Positions 20,497 through 33,534 are shown, numbered from the stretch's first letter. The stretch: DNA of 64,000 bases from Aquila chrysaetos chrysaetos (GCF_900496995.4 NC_044006.1:23644214-23708213); one strand, 5' to 3'. Made by a program: numbers and translations. The notes: a model not told the origin generated them from the letters alone.

Positions 20497-21960
20497 TGAC
20501 ACAAATAAAATTGCAGAGCCGTATTTTTAAAGTGTACAGAATAAGCAAAAGCCAGTTGTCAAACTTGACTTTGCTGTGGTCCTGGAATAATCAAGTATTT
20601 TAGTTCCTGGATTTTTTGCTGGTAATAACTTAGTGAAGAATTTTATTCCAGCTATGTGGGCAGCTTTCAATGACATATTAACACCTTCCTATAATTTTTC
20701 AAAAACTGATTTTGTATAGATGCTGGAAGATACTTCCTTGAAACCTTCATACCTTGCCAAGGAAAAGCTTTCTCAGTGGGAGCACACCTGGATTTTTGTT
20801 TCCTTTTGTACTTTTATTCAGGTTCCTACCTCTTCTGAAATACTATGTTTTCCACCAGAGCCAAATTTTTAAAAGCACAATTTTTTTTATTTGGGGGGGG
20901 GGGGGGGGGGGGGGGGGGTTTTGGTGGGTTTTTTTTGCTAAACATAGGGTGTTCTTACTGGGTTGCTTAAAAATAATTTTCATATTGAAGTTTGTTCAGT
21001 ACAGCACGAATGTGAATCTAGTAATAGACTTGTAAATAGTGCTATACATATCTTTTGGCTTTGTATTCTTTTCTTTCTCTATTTTAAATTAAAATGCTTT
21101 TTAAACCTTTTTTTCCTCCAGTATAAATTTACAGCAGATTTCTATATTAGCACTGTAGGAAATTCTAAGTATTTTTCAACAATTTTCTTATCAAACGAAA
21201 GCTAGATATTGTAAGAAGCAAGATATGAAAATATGCAGAACATTTTAGGACTATAGCATAAGTTCATTTAATTGCACTCAAGATTTATTGGAAGTAACTA
21301 AAACTTTTTTTAGTGAAACACAAAATATTGATTTATATACCAGTATCGAACACTTGTGTGTGTAGCGCTTTTTTTTTTTACTGTCAGTAATCCTACCATT
21401 CTATTTTTGGCTACTTTGTACAGTACTGCTTTTGTACTACTTTTGCCCACAAGCTCTGAGGTAAAAGGGAGCAAAGAGGGAGATGTGCATCAAGCAAAGG
21501 GCAGGATACCTGCTGAGGTTCTTCAGTATTTGGCTGAGGGGAAGAATCTTACCCATCTTATTATGCTTATCTATGAATTTTAAAGTTGCCTAATCCTTCA
21601 GCTTTGTTTCCGCTTGAAGTATAGAAGTAAAAAGCTGACCTTAACCTGGGGAGGGTTTTTTTTCTGTAGACAAGTAATAGAGCTCAGACGTAACTACCGT
21701 ATGATTACTAGCACGCCGCAGCTTGGTCTGGGACCGCAAAGCCGTTGCCTCCTGTGGGCTTTGTTACTGCCACGTTCCCGGTTTACCGGTGCTCCTCACA
21801 GCACCCGCCTGCCCTGTGTGACTCGTTCCGAACTCCCGCCCTGCGGCCCGGCTGGGGAGGGGCGAGCCCCGCTGTCTGTGTTATATGTCGACACTGGGAC
21901 TTACGCTGCTCTCATTCTCTGTCCTTTTTTCAAAAAAGAAAATAAAGCATTTGTATATAA
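20497..21960 (+). other. KIF15: KIF15 3' UTR / spacer to TMEM42
   Basis: No coding signal. A canonical AATAAA lies at 20504-20509, only eight bases after the stop codon, and another at 21941-21946 just before the TMEM42 region. A 26-base G homopolymer occupies 20893-20918. Where the transcript really ends cannot be decided from sequence. Confidence 0.6.
20893..20918. repeat. 26-base G homopolymer
   Basis: Uninterrupted G run on the plus strand within the KIF15 3' UTR region, followed by T/G-rich sequence. Length is likely polymorphic or assembly-sensitive. Confidence 0.85.
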
Positions 21961-22330
21961 ATGAACACCGCACACGAGCATTTTTCTCCCGCTCCCTCTC
22001 CTTCGGCAACGCACCTCCGCGGCTGCTCCCTGCTTCCCTTCCCGCCCGCCTCTGCGCAGGCGCGGCGCTGCGACGGGGCCATGAGGGGCGGCGGGCCGGC
22101 GGCGGCGGCCGCGGGGCTGCTGGCGGCGGCGGCGGCGGCCGCGGCGAAGCTGGCGCTGGGGCAGGGGCCGGGGCCGGGCGGGGAGGCGGCCGGAGGCTGG
22201 GTAAGGATGGAGGAAATCGGGGCAGGGAAGCGACTGCCGTGAGTTAACGTGTGTTTTGCGTGCGGCCTTCCCCCTGTCCCCCCTGCCTCCGACAGGCGTT
22301 ACTCGGCCGTTAAGGCTTCGCTTCTTATTG
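21740..22330. promoter_or_regulatory. TMEM42: CpG island / TMEM42 promoter
   Basis: GC-rich block dense in CpG starting about 340 bases before the TMEM42 ATG and extending past exon 1. It is the only strong CpG island between KIF15 and TMEM42, and no TATA box is evident. Boundaries were judged by eye. Confidence 0.75.
22081..22200 (+). CDS. TMEM42: TMEM42 exon 1
   Basis: ATG after GGGGCC; 40 codons, ending before gtaagg in phase 0. Ala runs are encoded by GCG/GCC repeats, including eight consecutive Ala codons. Confidence 0.88.
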
Positions 22331-25300
22331 GATCTGTGATGGGAGGAAGCACACCGGCTCTTCCAGGGGGTATCCTGCACTTGTCTTCAGAGGGATTTGT
22401 GGGGTAACCGGTTTTGGAGAGCGGAGCCGAGCCTTGTAGCTGCTAGGGTGTTGAGTAACGCATGGTGGTAATGTAAACCCAGAGCAAGCAGACTGAAGCA
22501 AGTCTGCTGGTGTGTAAAAGCGAGGAGAACAAGCATGGTATGGGAATGCCCAAAACCAAACCCAACTCTGAAAGGCCAGTGGTTTTCTGTCAGTTTTACT
22601 TTAAAAGCAAGGTGTTGGTGCTCTTGACTATCAAACACTTGTTTTCTGACTGCTGTTTTTCCAATAACATTGCCCTTATCCCTCTCTCGTTCTACTTCTG
22701 TTCACTCGTGACAAGAGCAGAGAGGTGGAGCAGTTGGTTTGCATTGTGCTGATCAGCTGATGTGCTCATCTGCTGAGCTCTCCGTTGCGTGTTCATAGGG
22801 GATGATATTTATCTCGGTTGTGTTTCTCAAACCTCATTGTGCTGAAGGTTATGTGGGACTTGCTGGCCTTTCACCTCAAAAATACAGTGTCCTTACCTAC
22901 AGGAGTGACCTCTCACATGGGCATGGCAGAGGTGGAGATGTACACAAGATTGTTTGTGAACGGGGAGATGCTGAGGGAGACGGCATACGTGTATCATAAA
23001 AACACATTGTGGAGACTCATTTGGGTAAAGGTCGGGGGTTGTTATTCATATGGCAAATGTACATTTGGACTTGGAATCCAAAGGAGAACCCACAAGAGAA
23101 ACTATATCTGAATCCAGCCTTGTATCAGGAAAAAAGAAAATTGACTTGTGTGATTATTAAGAAATGGTTAAAAAAGCAAAAACTCAGTACTTGCCAATCC
23201 TGTTGACCCTTTCCAATATATCAGAAAGGGTGACAGGAAGGAGAACCAAAAAATGTAAATCCTGATAGTCTTCCGAATCCCCCCCCCCCAAAAAAAGATT
23301 GTGTTCTGCACTGGCAGAAGAGCAGAGCGTGGAATTACTGAAAATATTGACAGCATCTTTTCTGAGTATTTTTCTCCTTTGAAATTTATAGAAATATTGC
23401 CCCTTTGCTAGGGGTTTTTTTTGAGTTTTTTTTTATTGAATGTGCTATGACAAAGTGTCATGTCATCAAGGTGGAGTGTTGCCAGCAGGTCAAAGGAGGT
23501 GATCCTTCCCCTCTGCTCAGCACTGGTGAGGGCACACCAGTGATACTGGGTCCAGTGCCATGCTCCCCAGTACAAAAATGAGACAGACATGCTGGAAAGA
23601 GTCCAGCAAAAGGCCACGCAGATGATGAAGGGCCCAGAGCATCTCTGCTGTGAGGAAAGGCTGAGATAGCTGGGACTGTTCAGCCTGGAGAAGAGAAGGC
23701 TCAGGGGGAATCTTATCAATGTATACAAATATTTGAAAGGAGGGCGCACAGAGGACAGAGCCAGGCTCTTTCCAGTGGTGCCTGGTGACAGGGCCAGAGG
23801 CGATGGGCACAAACTGACACGCAGGAGGTTCCCCCTGAACACCAGGAAACAATTTTTCACTGTGAGAGTGACAGAGTGCTGGCCCAGTTTACTCAGGGAA
23901 GTGAAGTCTCCATCCTTGGAGATACTCAGACACTGTCTGGACATGGTCCTGGGCAATTTCTGCCACTTCAGGAGTGGTTCTGGACTATCTGAAATGTACA
24001 TTGAAATTAATCTCCTCTTAGAAAAGCAGTCAGAGGAGTAATCCTTGACTCACTGGGCTGGCTCAGCTGAGCCCTTAGCGGGGGAGGAATTTATACTTCC
24101 CTCATTCCCGGTGGGGAACACCTGGGGATGTTCATATCTCTGCCTGTGTGCCATTGTGATAACCGCTCCTCTGCCCAGGACACAGAAGGACTTGACCTCT
24201 CTCTGGAAAACCTTCCTTCTGGGCGTGTGTCACCTCCAGAGTACACTGCAGCTGATTTCCCTGGCTCTGTAATAGAAGAAGATCAGAAAAAGAACCCATG
24301 AGTTCATGGTCACTTCTGAAGGTAGCATAGCTGCTGTGATGGTGGGAACCAGCTTTGCTACACTGCTGATAGACTTGCAGACTAATTCAAGTCAGGCAGG
24401 AACTCTGGACGTGGGAGTCCACCCACTGCTCTGCAACACATTGCTTGTGACCTTCTCCAATCAAATTTTTAATATCTCTAAGGTTGGAGAGCCCATGACC
24501 TCTGTTCCAGCGTTTAATCACCTTTGGTTTTCCTTGTATCAGATCAACACTTGTTCTAATCTTTACTTGCTGCCTTTTGTCATATCCCAGCACAGCTTGG
24601 AGAAGAGCCTGGGCTCCATCCTCTCTACACCCTTGGGCAGGTGGTTAAAGATGGTAACAAGGTCTCTTTTTCTTAAGGCCCTTTTTCCTAGCAGTAGAAC
24701 ACAGGCTCTTTCTGATCCAGAAATGATATACTGAATTTAGGTGAAACACAGAGAATTGTTTTCCCCTCTCATCTCTTTATTCCCAAGTCTGCCAACCCAC
24801 TAGAGGCATATGTGGATGTACACTACTGCCCTGAGCAAGGTAAAACTGTCTGGTCACACAGGCAGAGGGTGAAGCTGGGAGGCAAACGTCATCCCACAGT
24901 GAGCCGTACACAGCAGCAGGTTTCTTCTTCAGAAGGCCAGTAGCAGCCGGGCCTGGTTGTCCTTCTTACCCCTCTCTGCAGAGTTTGCCATGGCAGCGGT
25001 GGGAAAGCAAAGTGCTTCACTGGTAGGAATTGTTTTGGATCATTTACCATTACCCTGATAAAGTTGGAAACCTTTGCCACAAGTGGAGCAAAATGAGGCC
25101 AAACACCAGAACCGTTTGTCTCTGGGATGGGGTTGGTCTCAGAGACCTTGCGCCAGCCACCGAGCAGGGATTTGCTTTATAGCCTTTTCCTTTTAACTTT
25201 GTACCTGCTACATCACTTGTTTCAGAAATCCCTGTGGCCTCTGCTAGCTTGCAGTTATTTGTTTCTTCTTCTGGGTGGGAGCAGAACAGGGTTGGTGGCC

Positions 25301-28025
25301 CCCATTGATGGGGGCGGGAGGCAGGAGGCCACAGCGCAGCCATTCCCACGGGGCACGTGCCACCTCTCAGCTGTGTTTGTTGGTGGCTTCACACCTACAT
25401 TTCTGTCTCCTTGGAGATGAATCCCACCATGGACTGAAAGGTGACGGGCTATGAAGGCATGATTGCTACGGGCTTAGACAAAGCCTTGCTTTCACTTGCC
25501 CTTGTGTGCTCCCTGATTGTTTGTGAGAGTTGTGATCTGCCTGTGATCTCCTCCCTTGGTGTCTTCACATCAAGTATGTGGTACCCGGGGGGCTAGGGAA
25601 ATGGCCGCAGCAGCTAAAACGATGGGTGTGGGGGGAGACTGTGAATGGTGAAGGCTTTTTAGGCAAAACTGTGCCCTTTTTTTCAGACCGAGGCTGTTAC
25701 ATGTCTTGTCAGCTTGTCTAAGGAGGGAGATCTTTCTTCAGAACCTAGTTGGCCTTGAAGTCCCTTGAATTCAGAGGTGGTTTTGTTGCCGCTAAATGCT
25801 GGAGCAGAGAGCTTTCAGTAAGTCTGCTCTCCAGCAAGTGTGCAAAATAAGGCATGAAGCCCCTCAGCTCTTGCTTTCCTCCCAGAGGATTCCACTCTGC
25901 CCTCGCTGCAGCAGTAAGGCAGGCCAGGTCACGGGAGGTGGTGAGGACCTGTGGTTTGGGTCTCAGTCCAAATTCTCAACAGACAGGTCCTGGACCACAG
26001 GCAGCACCAGCACATACATCTTTGGTGTTTGTCTCTGGCAGGGCTGAACTTGACCCTTTTGCATACTCTATCGAGGACTCATGGCAGGACATGCCACGGT
26101 CATGCTCTGTCCAGGGCTGTTTCCTTGCTTCTCTTTCCTTCTGCAATTTAATATATTCATCTTCATGTAATACCAGCTGTAATTCAGTTTCAAAAGCCCA
26201 CGCCGTTGGCTTTTGCTCCAAAGTGCCCATGAATTAGTGAGGGTGAATGAGCAGTCGGTGAAAATAAGCGGGTTTTTCTCTTTCATCCTACAGCTGCCTG
26301 TGCTGCTTCGCATTGGCTGTATTGGCTTGGTGTTTGCGTGCAATGCGATGATGTGGACGGTCTTTGCAAAAGCCCTGCGACTCTCTTCCTCCTCGGCCGC
26401 TGCCTCTGTGACAACGACGGCCTCCAACTTCATCTCTTCGGTGAGTAGATCCCTTCCCCACGCGCTGAAGCCTGGAGGAGCACAGCGATGTGGGAACGGT
26501 CACACTGGATGCGACTGGTCGTAGCTCATCTCCCAGCGTGACCGGCGTTGCTGGCCACAAAGGGAGAGTTACAGGCAGACGTAAAATGATTGTATCGGGT
26601 CTCAGCTGCTCTGACAGTTGTTCACGGCTGAGGCTGTAGGACTGTCCTAGTTTCAGCTGGGATAGAGTTAACTGTCTTCCTAGTAGCTGGTACAGTGCTA
26701 TGTTTTGAGTTCAGTATGTGAAGAATGTTGATAACACTGATGTTTTCAGTTGTTGCTAAGTAGTGTTTAGACTAATGTCAAGGATTTTTCAGCTTCTCAT
26801 GCCCAGCCAGCGAGAAAGCTGGAGGGGCACAAGAAGTTGGCACAGGACACAGCCAGGGCGCCTGACCCAAACTGGCCAACAGGGTATTCCATACCATGGG
26901 ACGTCCCATCTAGTATAGGAACTGGGAAGTGGGGGCAGGGAATTGCCTCTCGGGGGACTAGCTGGGTGCCGGTCGGCGGGTGGTGAGCAATTGCACTGCG
27001 CATCATTTGTACATTCCAATCATTTCATTATTGCTGTTGTCATTTTATTAGCGTTATCATTATCATTATTAGTTTCTTCTTTTCTGTTCTATTAAACTGT
27101 TCTTATCTCAACCCGTGGGTTTTGCTTCTTTTTCCCGATTTTCTCCCCCATCCCACTGGGTGGGGGGGGAGTGAGTGAGCAGCTGCGTGGTGCTTAGTTG
27201 CTGGCTGGGGTTAAACCATGACAAGGACTTTTCTGGGTGGTGCAGGAGGAAGGGCACTGCTGCCCAGTGCCATGCCTTGGGGTAGCTGTATGGTTTACTG
27301 AACTTTTCTAATTGCCAGCGAGAGCCGGAGCTGGGAGCTTTGCTTTGTTTTGCTTTTCCTTTGCAACACCTCACCTGTGACAAGCCAAAGCTACCCTAGC
27401 TGAGTGTGAAGATGCACCACCTCTAGTGGCAGCAAGAGCATTTTTGACCCACTGGTTTCTTGTGCTTGCTTTTCACTCTCAGCAGCTGTCCACCTTGTTT
27501 CTGTGCTCCAACTCAGTCAGATCATGGTGGTGTCCAAAACTCAAGTCACTGAGGCCCTTTTTTTATTGACTGGAACTGCCCAGTTGACTGGAGTTTTGGC
27601 TCCCGAGAGGTGCTGGGAAGGCAGCAAAGCACACATGCATCTGTCAGAATCCTGCTTTGGGACCGCAATATGGCTGTGCTTCCAGGCTGGATGGTAGAGT
27701 AGGTCATCTCTGGCATCAGGCGCAGCAGCCATTTCTGTTGGTGGTCCCAGCAGGAGTTTCCTTGAGCAGGTTTTTTCCAGGGCTGGCTCTCCCAGCAGAA
27801 GAAGTCCTCGCAGCTCTGGCAGCGCAGGAGGCTTTGGGGTGGCTCAGCCCAGCAAAGCTTTGTCTCTGTCCTTTCCTTCAGGCCATCCTGGGCAAGCTTC
27901 TCTTCACGGAGACATGGACGCCTCTGTGGTGGGTCGGCCTTGCCGTGACGCTCTGTGGCCTCGTGCTGCTGCACACAGCTGCGCCCCAGCCGGCGCAGCT
28001 CCCAGTGGAGAAGAAGGAGGCGTGA
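22081..28025 (+). CDS. TMEM42: Transmembrane protein 42 (three exons)
   Basis: A small multipass membrane protein of the EamA/DMT-like kind; its function is not established. Exons 22081-22200, 26294-26440 and 27882-28025 join in phase 0 to give 136 aa. Exon 1 encodes an Ala-rich hydrophobic helix ending in a Lys-Leu-Ala-Leu-Gly motif corresponding to human AKLAFG. Exon 2 contains IGCIGLVFACNAMMWTVFAK and a Ser/Thr-rich VTTTASN stretch, parallel to human SLMWTFFSRGL...VTVTFSN. Exon 3 carries the last helix, WWVGLAVTLCGLVLLHT. Human TMEM42 is 159 aa; the difference is mostly at the N-terminus. It lies between KIF15 and TGM4 on the same strand as in human. Intron 1 holds a CR1 fragment, intron 2 a solo LTR. 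Confidence 0.92.
22201..26293. other. TMEM42 intron 1
   Basis: 4.1 kb. Apart from the CR1 copy I see no other gene or repeat family that I can name. A short C-run/A-run lies near 23280-23297. Confidence 0.6.
23470..23960 (+). mobile_element. CR1 LINE fragment (3' end)
   Basis: About 490 bp matching the 3' part of avian CR1 as I know it: the 'gccagcaggtc', 'ggctgagatagctgggactg' and 'gtgacagagtgctgg' landmarks occur in order. 5'-truncated, plus orientation, in TMEM42 intron 1. Chance frames on both strands here are not genes. Confidence 0.88.
26294..26440 (+). CDS. TMEM42: TMEM42 exon 2
   Basis: 147 bp between tcctacag and gtgagt, phase 0. It encodes a membrane helix with the NAMMWTVF motif and the TTTASNFISS segment. 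Confidence 0.93.
26643..27223 (+). repeat. Solo LTR related to the ERV LTR family
   Basis: 581 bp with TG/CA ends flanked by the 5-bp duplication AGGAC (26638-26642 and 27224-27228). It shares with the minus-strand reading of the KIF15 ERV LTR the start TGTCCTAGTTTCAGCTGGGA, the 'ttccataccatg' block, the 'ttgcactg.gcatca' block and the GCTGCGTGG end region. It is longer and clearly diverged, so a different subfamily. Inserted in TMEM42 intron 2, same strand as the gene. Confidence 0.92.
27882..28025 (+). CDS. TMEM42: TMEM42 exon 3 with stop
   Basis: 144 bp from acceptor ccttcag to TGA. It encodes the last membrane helix and a hydrophilic tail ending in EKKEA. Confidence 0.93.
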   Translation, partial: AILGKLLFTETWTPLWWVGLAVTLCGLVLLHTAAPQPAQLPVEKKEA

Positions 28026-30774
28026 TGGCTGCCATCGGGGGCACAGCACTATGCCACCCCTCGCCAGCCTGCCTCGTGACAGCATCCCCAGTCCCCAGCC
28101 AACTCTGAACGCACTGGCCATGGACCTGCTAACCCCTGCTCACCTGCTGATCTGCCGACTCACAAAGTCATTCTGGTCACATCTTTCCTGGCAGTGGTGG
28201 TGTGGTGGCAGTGACAGCCTCGGAGGGAGCTGGTCCGCTCTGAGTCAGTATTGTAGAAATCAGGGCCAGAGGCTTATCAGCCACTCCTCCTCTTCCTTCA
28301 CACACCTGCGGCTGTGGAGCTTTCCCAGTTTGGGGAAGGCTGAAAGTAAACATGGTAGCTGTGGAAGGTGCCTGTGCATCAGTACTTTTCCATAAGAGGA
28401 CCTGTCCCGAATTAGAAAAGCAATCACTGAAGGCAGCTGATACTTCAGCTCTGCTGTTTCCTGACTTTCCTCTCTTCCTCTTGAAATGGCCCCATGCCTG
28501 CTGCTGCCTGTAAGGCTATGGAGCCTTTCATTAATTCCTTCAGCTTCGCCTATGAGTCACATACACCTTTTAACTTGCCATTTGTATCTGACGCCTGTAA
28601 CTTCCGCTTACCCATTCCTGACATTACTCACTGTAAGGTTGCCACTTTTTCCTTTCAACTTTTAACCAGGATGGGGTTTTGATCACCATTCCTGCTGTGT
28701 GTAGGTCAAAGTGTAATTTTGGGACAGTACAACAGGCTGCATGTGAACAGTCAGCCACTTTCACTAGGAGTGTCGGTGTTCAACAAATTCCGTATCAGAA
28801 CCTGTCAGGTTTATCGTGACTGGCAGATCTGCACCGTGTCCAGCAGGAGCGTAAAAATAGACTTGCAGGTGAAAATGCCACTGGAGTTGGGTTTGTGCCT
28901 TTTCCTTTTTTGTATCAGAAGGATGAAAAGTCAGTGTTCCCAGAAGAGGCTGGGAGGTTTTTTGCTCCAAGTCCCCTGCTTCACCAGACCATCCTAGCTC
29001 ATCACATCTGGCAGCCGTGTCCCAAGAGGGGCAAAGCCTTTGCCTCTGCTCTCTGTGTGCTCATAAGTCTTCCCCTCCAAAGAGGGGAGCTGCATATGTG
29101 GTGGGGAAGAGGGCAGAGTGCCTTTCCTCTGTACCAACATGGGTCTTTGCACCTGGGCAGCTCTTTGGGTAGCAGCAGTGATACAAAGAGTGGGACACAT
29201 CCAGCTGAGACTTGATGCGGTGACCCAGCATCCCTCATAGGTCTGCAGAAATGACAACTAGGAACTATGCATTTCTAAGTACATCAAGTCTCCTTAGACC
29301 TTTGTACATGATGGAGAAATAATGAAGGCTGCAAGCCTGATTTGTTTGCCCTTGTTACTAACTCAGCCAGCTGTAAGCTGTGGCTGTCTTTGTGGGAGTA
29401 GCAGGAGAAGGACCAGACTCTCTCCTCTCTGGTTAATTTGGCTGTTGCCCCTCCTCCTAACAAACCTTTTGGAAAGTTTTTTAACATGGCCTATCTTAAA
29501 ACTGACATTTCTTTATTACAGTCATTGTTGGAGGTCAAGGTCTAGGAGATGTTTGCACGTGTGCAGAAAGCATGGGCAGCAATTCACTTGGTGACGCTCA
29601 CTTTTAAGGCAGAAGAACACAAACAACAGCTGTAAATTCACTGTTGTAAACACTTGAAGGTGGGAACGGAAACGAGTTTTCCTCCAGTTGTTGTGGGAGG
29701 AAAAGATTGCCGAGCAGGTACAGTTTGGGCAGAATCCCTCTCCTCTAGGTACACAGGGTTTGGCCCTTGTCTGCCAGTGTTGCTTGTCAGCGTGGGGCCA
29801 GGGCTGCAAGGAAGGCTGCAGTCGCCATACGTCGAAGCAGTGCACGTCCGGTAAATGGTTCATATGTACTTGTCCAAAATGCAGCTGGAGATGATCTCAA
29901 AAAGGGGTGCCAGCATTTCCAAACTAAAACACTGTTCAAAGCTCAGTGGCTGAAATTTAATATTTACAGATATTTTAGACCACACATGCACAAAAAAGTG
30001 ATGTGAGACTAATGGGCGAGCTGTATTTGAAGAGTGAGTGGTTCAAATGTGGTAGGCCTTGTAAGGCTGAAGATGATGGCCAACCGTAAGACCTTGATTT
30101 ACCAGGGCAGAAGGTGGGTTATCCTTATGCAGGAACTACAGTAGTTTGGTTGTGTGGAGTTTCTGCACACTTGAGCTGAGGTATTTTTAGAGAAGAGTCT
30201 CGGGCACACATTTCCGCTCAAATTTCAGTGAAATACACTTTTCTTTGCACATATCCCAGGTCTTGGCTGTAATGAGTCTTCCCTGCACCTTCCCCTCATT
30301 CTCAAACCCAACCCTAATTTTTCAGCATCTTGTTCATCAGATTTTCTTCAAGCAGGGCTATACCATGTCACGCTTTAAATAGTAGAAGAAGCAGGTGCAT
30401 GGTTAACAGCATGGTTCACAGCATCGCTCATGAAGATTGAAGTATTCTTGAATTAATGGTGAGAAGCGTTTGAAAAATTGGTTGTATAAACAAGGTCCGA
30501 GAGTATTATATTCTAAGGTAAATAATACCTTGTATACCTTTACAGGGAACAAAGCCAAATGAAATTATAATTGCAGGTGAACCTTAAAGCACAGTTTCAC
30601 TGGTTAGATAAGGAGCTATAAGTAAAACCTGAGAAACGTCCCTATTGTCCTTAACAAGGAGCCACTGAAACTTGGAAGGTTTGTACAACGTCTCAGTCAC
30701 AGCATATATCAAAATAACTTGAAGGATGGTGGTGACTTCAGGGCTCTGATGTAATCAATGGCTGTACCTGGGTT

Positions 30775-31180
30775 GTTGTTTCCAGTGCTGGACCCCCCAG
30801 TTCAAGAGGGGTGTTGGGAAACTGGTCTGGCACAAGGAGACCAAGATGGCAGGGGCCTACAAGGAGAGGCTGAGGGATGTGGGTTTGTTGGAGATAGGGA
30901 GGCTCAGGCTGACGTGATAGCAGCCGACATGCTTGGAAAGGAGCCAAGCTCCTCTCCGTAGAAGTGGCCAGAACAAGAAGAGGCAGCAGGCACGGGTTAT
31001 GTCTTGGGAGTTTCAAGCTGGTCATCAGGCAAAAAAACGTCAACAGGAGGTTACAGAAAGGCAGCAGTGTCTCCACCCATGGAGGTTTTCGAGGCTCAGC
31101 TAAACAAGACCTCAGCTGACCTGAGCTAGTGTTGGTGATCATCCTGTCTGGGCAGGAGTTTGGACTTCTGTGACCTATGG
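30775..31180 (+). mobile_element. Diverged CR1-like LINE fragment
   Basis: Order of blocks 'ccccagttcaag', 'ggagaccaagatggc', 'caggaggttacagaaaggcagc' and 'tggaggttttcgaggctcagc', ending in 'gggcaggagtttgga', parallels the CR1 3' end. More diverged than the copy in TMEM42 intron 1. Confidence 0.65.
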
Positions 31181-33534
31181 ACGAATTTCATGGGCAACAC
31201 TGTCTGTAACTGAAACTGGTTTGCCCTTTTGCCTCCAAGTTTGGCAGTTCCCTTTAAATGCTGCTGTGCCACGGAAAGGAGGTTCCTCCTTGAGGCGCCA
31301 TACGGACCTAGGCCACCAGAGGCTTGTTGGCTAACCACAGAAACCATAACAGACACTTGCGTATGCATTCATAGCCTGAAAACAAATGCACTGTTACCAA
31401 AGGAGAAGGAGCCCACTGTACTCAGCTGCTGATAATGAAGTGCTTTGTGCATTTGAACCTTTGCTGGTTCAGCAGCCAGCCTGCTGCGTGCAAAGCTAGT
31501 GGTGGCTCCCAGGGCAGGGTAACACTGGCCAGCTGCAGCACCCCAGCATGGGGTGACCAAAGCACAGGGAAGCCTGAACCTTGCAGTGCTCCATCCTGTA
31601 GCTGCATGCAGCGCCGCAGTAACCCATGTCCAGTAGCAGCACTTGACATACGCAGGACAGGTTTTGCCCTGCTGAGCAACCAACCAGCCACTCTGTTCAC
31701 TCTCCAAGGAAACTTTTTGGTTTTTGACTGTTTAATAACCCTCTTGGTTGTTTTTTTTTTTTCCTTGGAGTTTAAGGAAAAGTGGCTGTGAATGGCTGTA
31801 CTAATTGCCAAGACTTCCTAAGCAGCTCCCAGGGCTACTGCACACCCTTGAAGTCCCGAGGGATTGCTGGTGCTGGGTTAATGCCTGGGGAGCTCCTGGG
31901 TTGGGCCTCCCGCTCCCATTTTGCTGGGGGGAGATGATGCACACCCTGCTCAACCCTGCACAGGTCTTGCACTGCACAGAGGCTCTGGTGCACCCTGTGG
32001 GGATAAAGCCATGATGATGGAAATAAGTGGGCAGGAAGAGCTGGAAAGAGTGGTAGTAAGTGGGGTGTGGCAGATGGTACCACCACCTTTTGGAAAAGGC
32101 ACGTACATTTTGAACCCATTGCTCAAATCTTGCTTGACTCAGAGGTCACTAAGAGCTGAGGTTTCATCCCGCCAGTGGGATTTGGGGCTGGGGCTTAGCC
32201 GCGTGAGCAGCTCACCTCCTTCTGACACAAGCGGAGCCTCTCTGTTTTTGCATCAAGGTAAGAGTCAAACAAGTCTGCTTGCACCGTGACCTGCTCTTGG
32301 TGCATGCGCATGGTCTGAACATCAGCCAGGGCTTTGAACCTAATTGCTTTGAGTAAGTTAAGGCAACACTTGGGGAGAAATGAACAGTGCCCCAGGGAAG
32401 GATGAGGCATTACAAATGCCGCATCTCCCACTGCCAATCAACTGTTTCCTCATCCAGTGAGGAGGTATTTCGAATGACTCCTTCCCTTCAGGGCACTCCT
32501 GAGTTAGGCAGCTCACAGGCATGGCTCTGCCAGGAACCAGTGCTGCAGGAAAATGCTTTGTAAGAAACTGTGGTGGGCATGGAGCTACTCCAGCTGTCCA
32601 CCAAGGTGAGAGCATCTCGTGCTGCTGTGGAGGACAATGGCCTAGATGCTGCAAAGATGGCTGAGCAGGAGTATGCTGGCTTGGTTGCTTTTCAGGACAG
32701 ATAGCCACAGATCCCTGCCCTCAGTCAGTCCCACCATACCAAGGAGACTACCACATGCGATATCCACGTGTCCAGGGGTGGGCCAAAGCCTTTGCACCCA
32801 CCGTGCTTTGGGTCTGCTCCCATACAGTGCATGAGCCAGATCCCTAGCGCTGCACAGGACTGGCTCCTTCCTGCAAATCCTCCTGGTCTAGGAAGGTTCT
32901 CCTTTCCCACCACGTAGTGATTTCAGTTGCACTGCTGGCTGGTGGGGATGCGGCATGGCATAATCTAACCTGTAGTCTATAGACTGTGTACATCTGTATG
33001 TATATAGACACGCACACCCACGCAGACAGATAGGAGAAGCTGTTACACCACCCCTGCAGAAAGAAATGTTACTTGAAGGCACTGGTATGCAAGTTTCTGT
33101 TTTCTCACTTAGACACGTGCAACCAAACATGTATCCTGTAGGTGAGAAGGTATTCTGTCAGTATTTTCCTTGTTCTCTGAAGCTGTTTTTAATATATGGA
33201 TAAGCTATTTGATCCCTGATTCAATATTTGCGCTATTGATTTCCCTGCCCTTGCCATTTATTTTTTGCAGCCCTCTTCTGCTTTATTTTTCCTTGTGCCT
33301 TTTCGTATTGTTTGCTCTAGGTGTAGTCTGGATATGTGTCCACACTTCAGTCAATCAGTGTGGTCATACAAGCACACTCGAAGCTAGTTCATGGGTCAGT
33401 GGCAGTAGGGTGGATATGGCCCTGCAGTAACTGCACCCACCCTGTTGGACCCTTTCCAAGCACACACTGTGGGATCGCAGGGCGAGGGGGGTCCTTCTCC
33501 CCATCTCGGGTCTCTTGATGGGCTAGGACGAAGG

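Noticed and set aside
23408-24041. Overlapping frames of 100-200 codons on both strands in TMEM42 intron 1
   Set aside because: They lie in the CR1 3' end, which gives such frames by composition.
27546-28121. 191-codon minus-strand frame over TMEM42 exon 3
   Set aside because: Shadow of the coding exon on the opposite strand.
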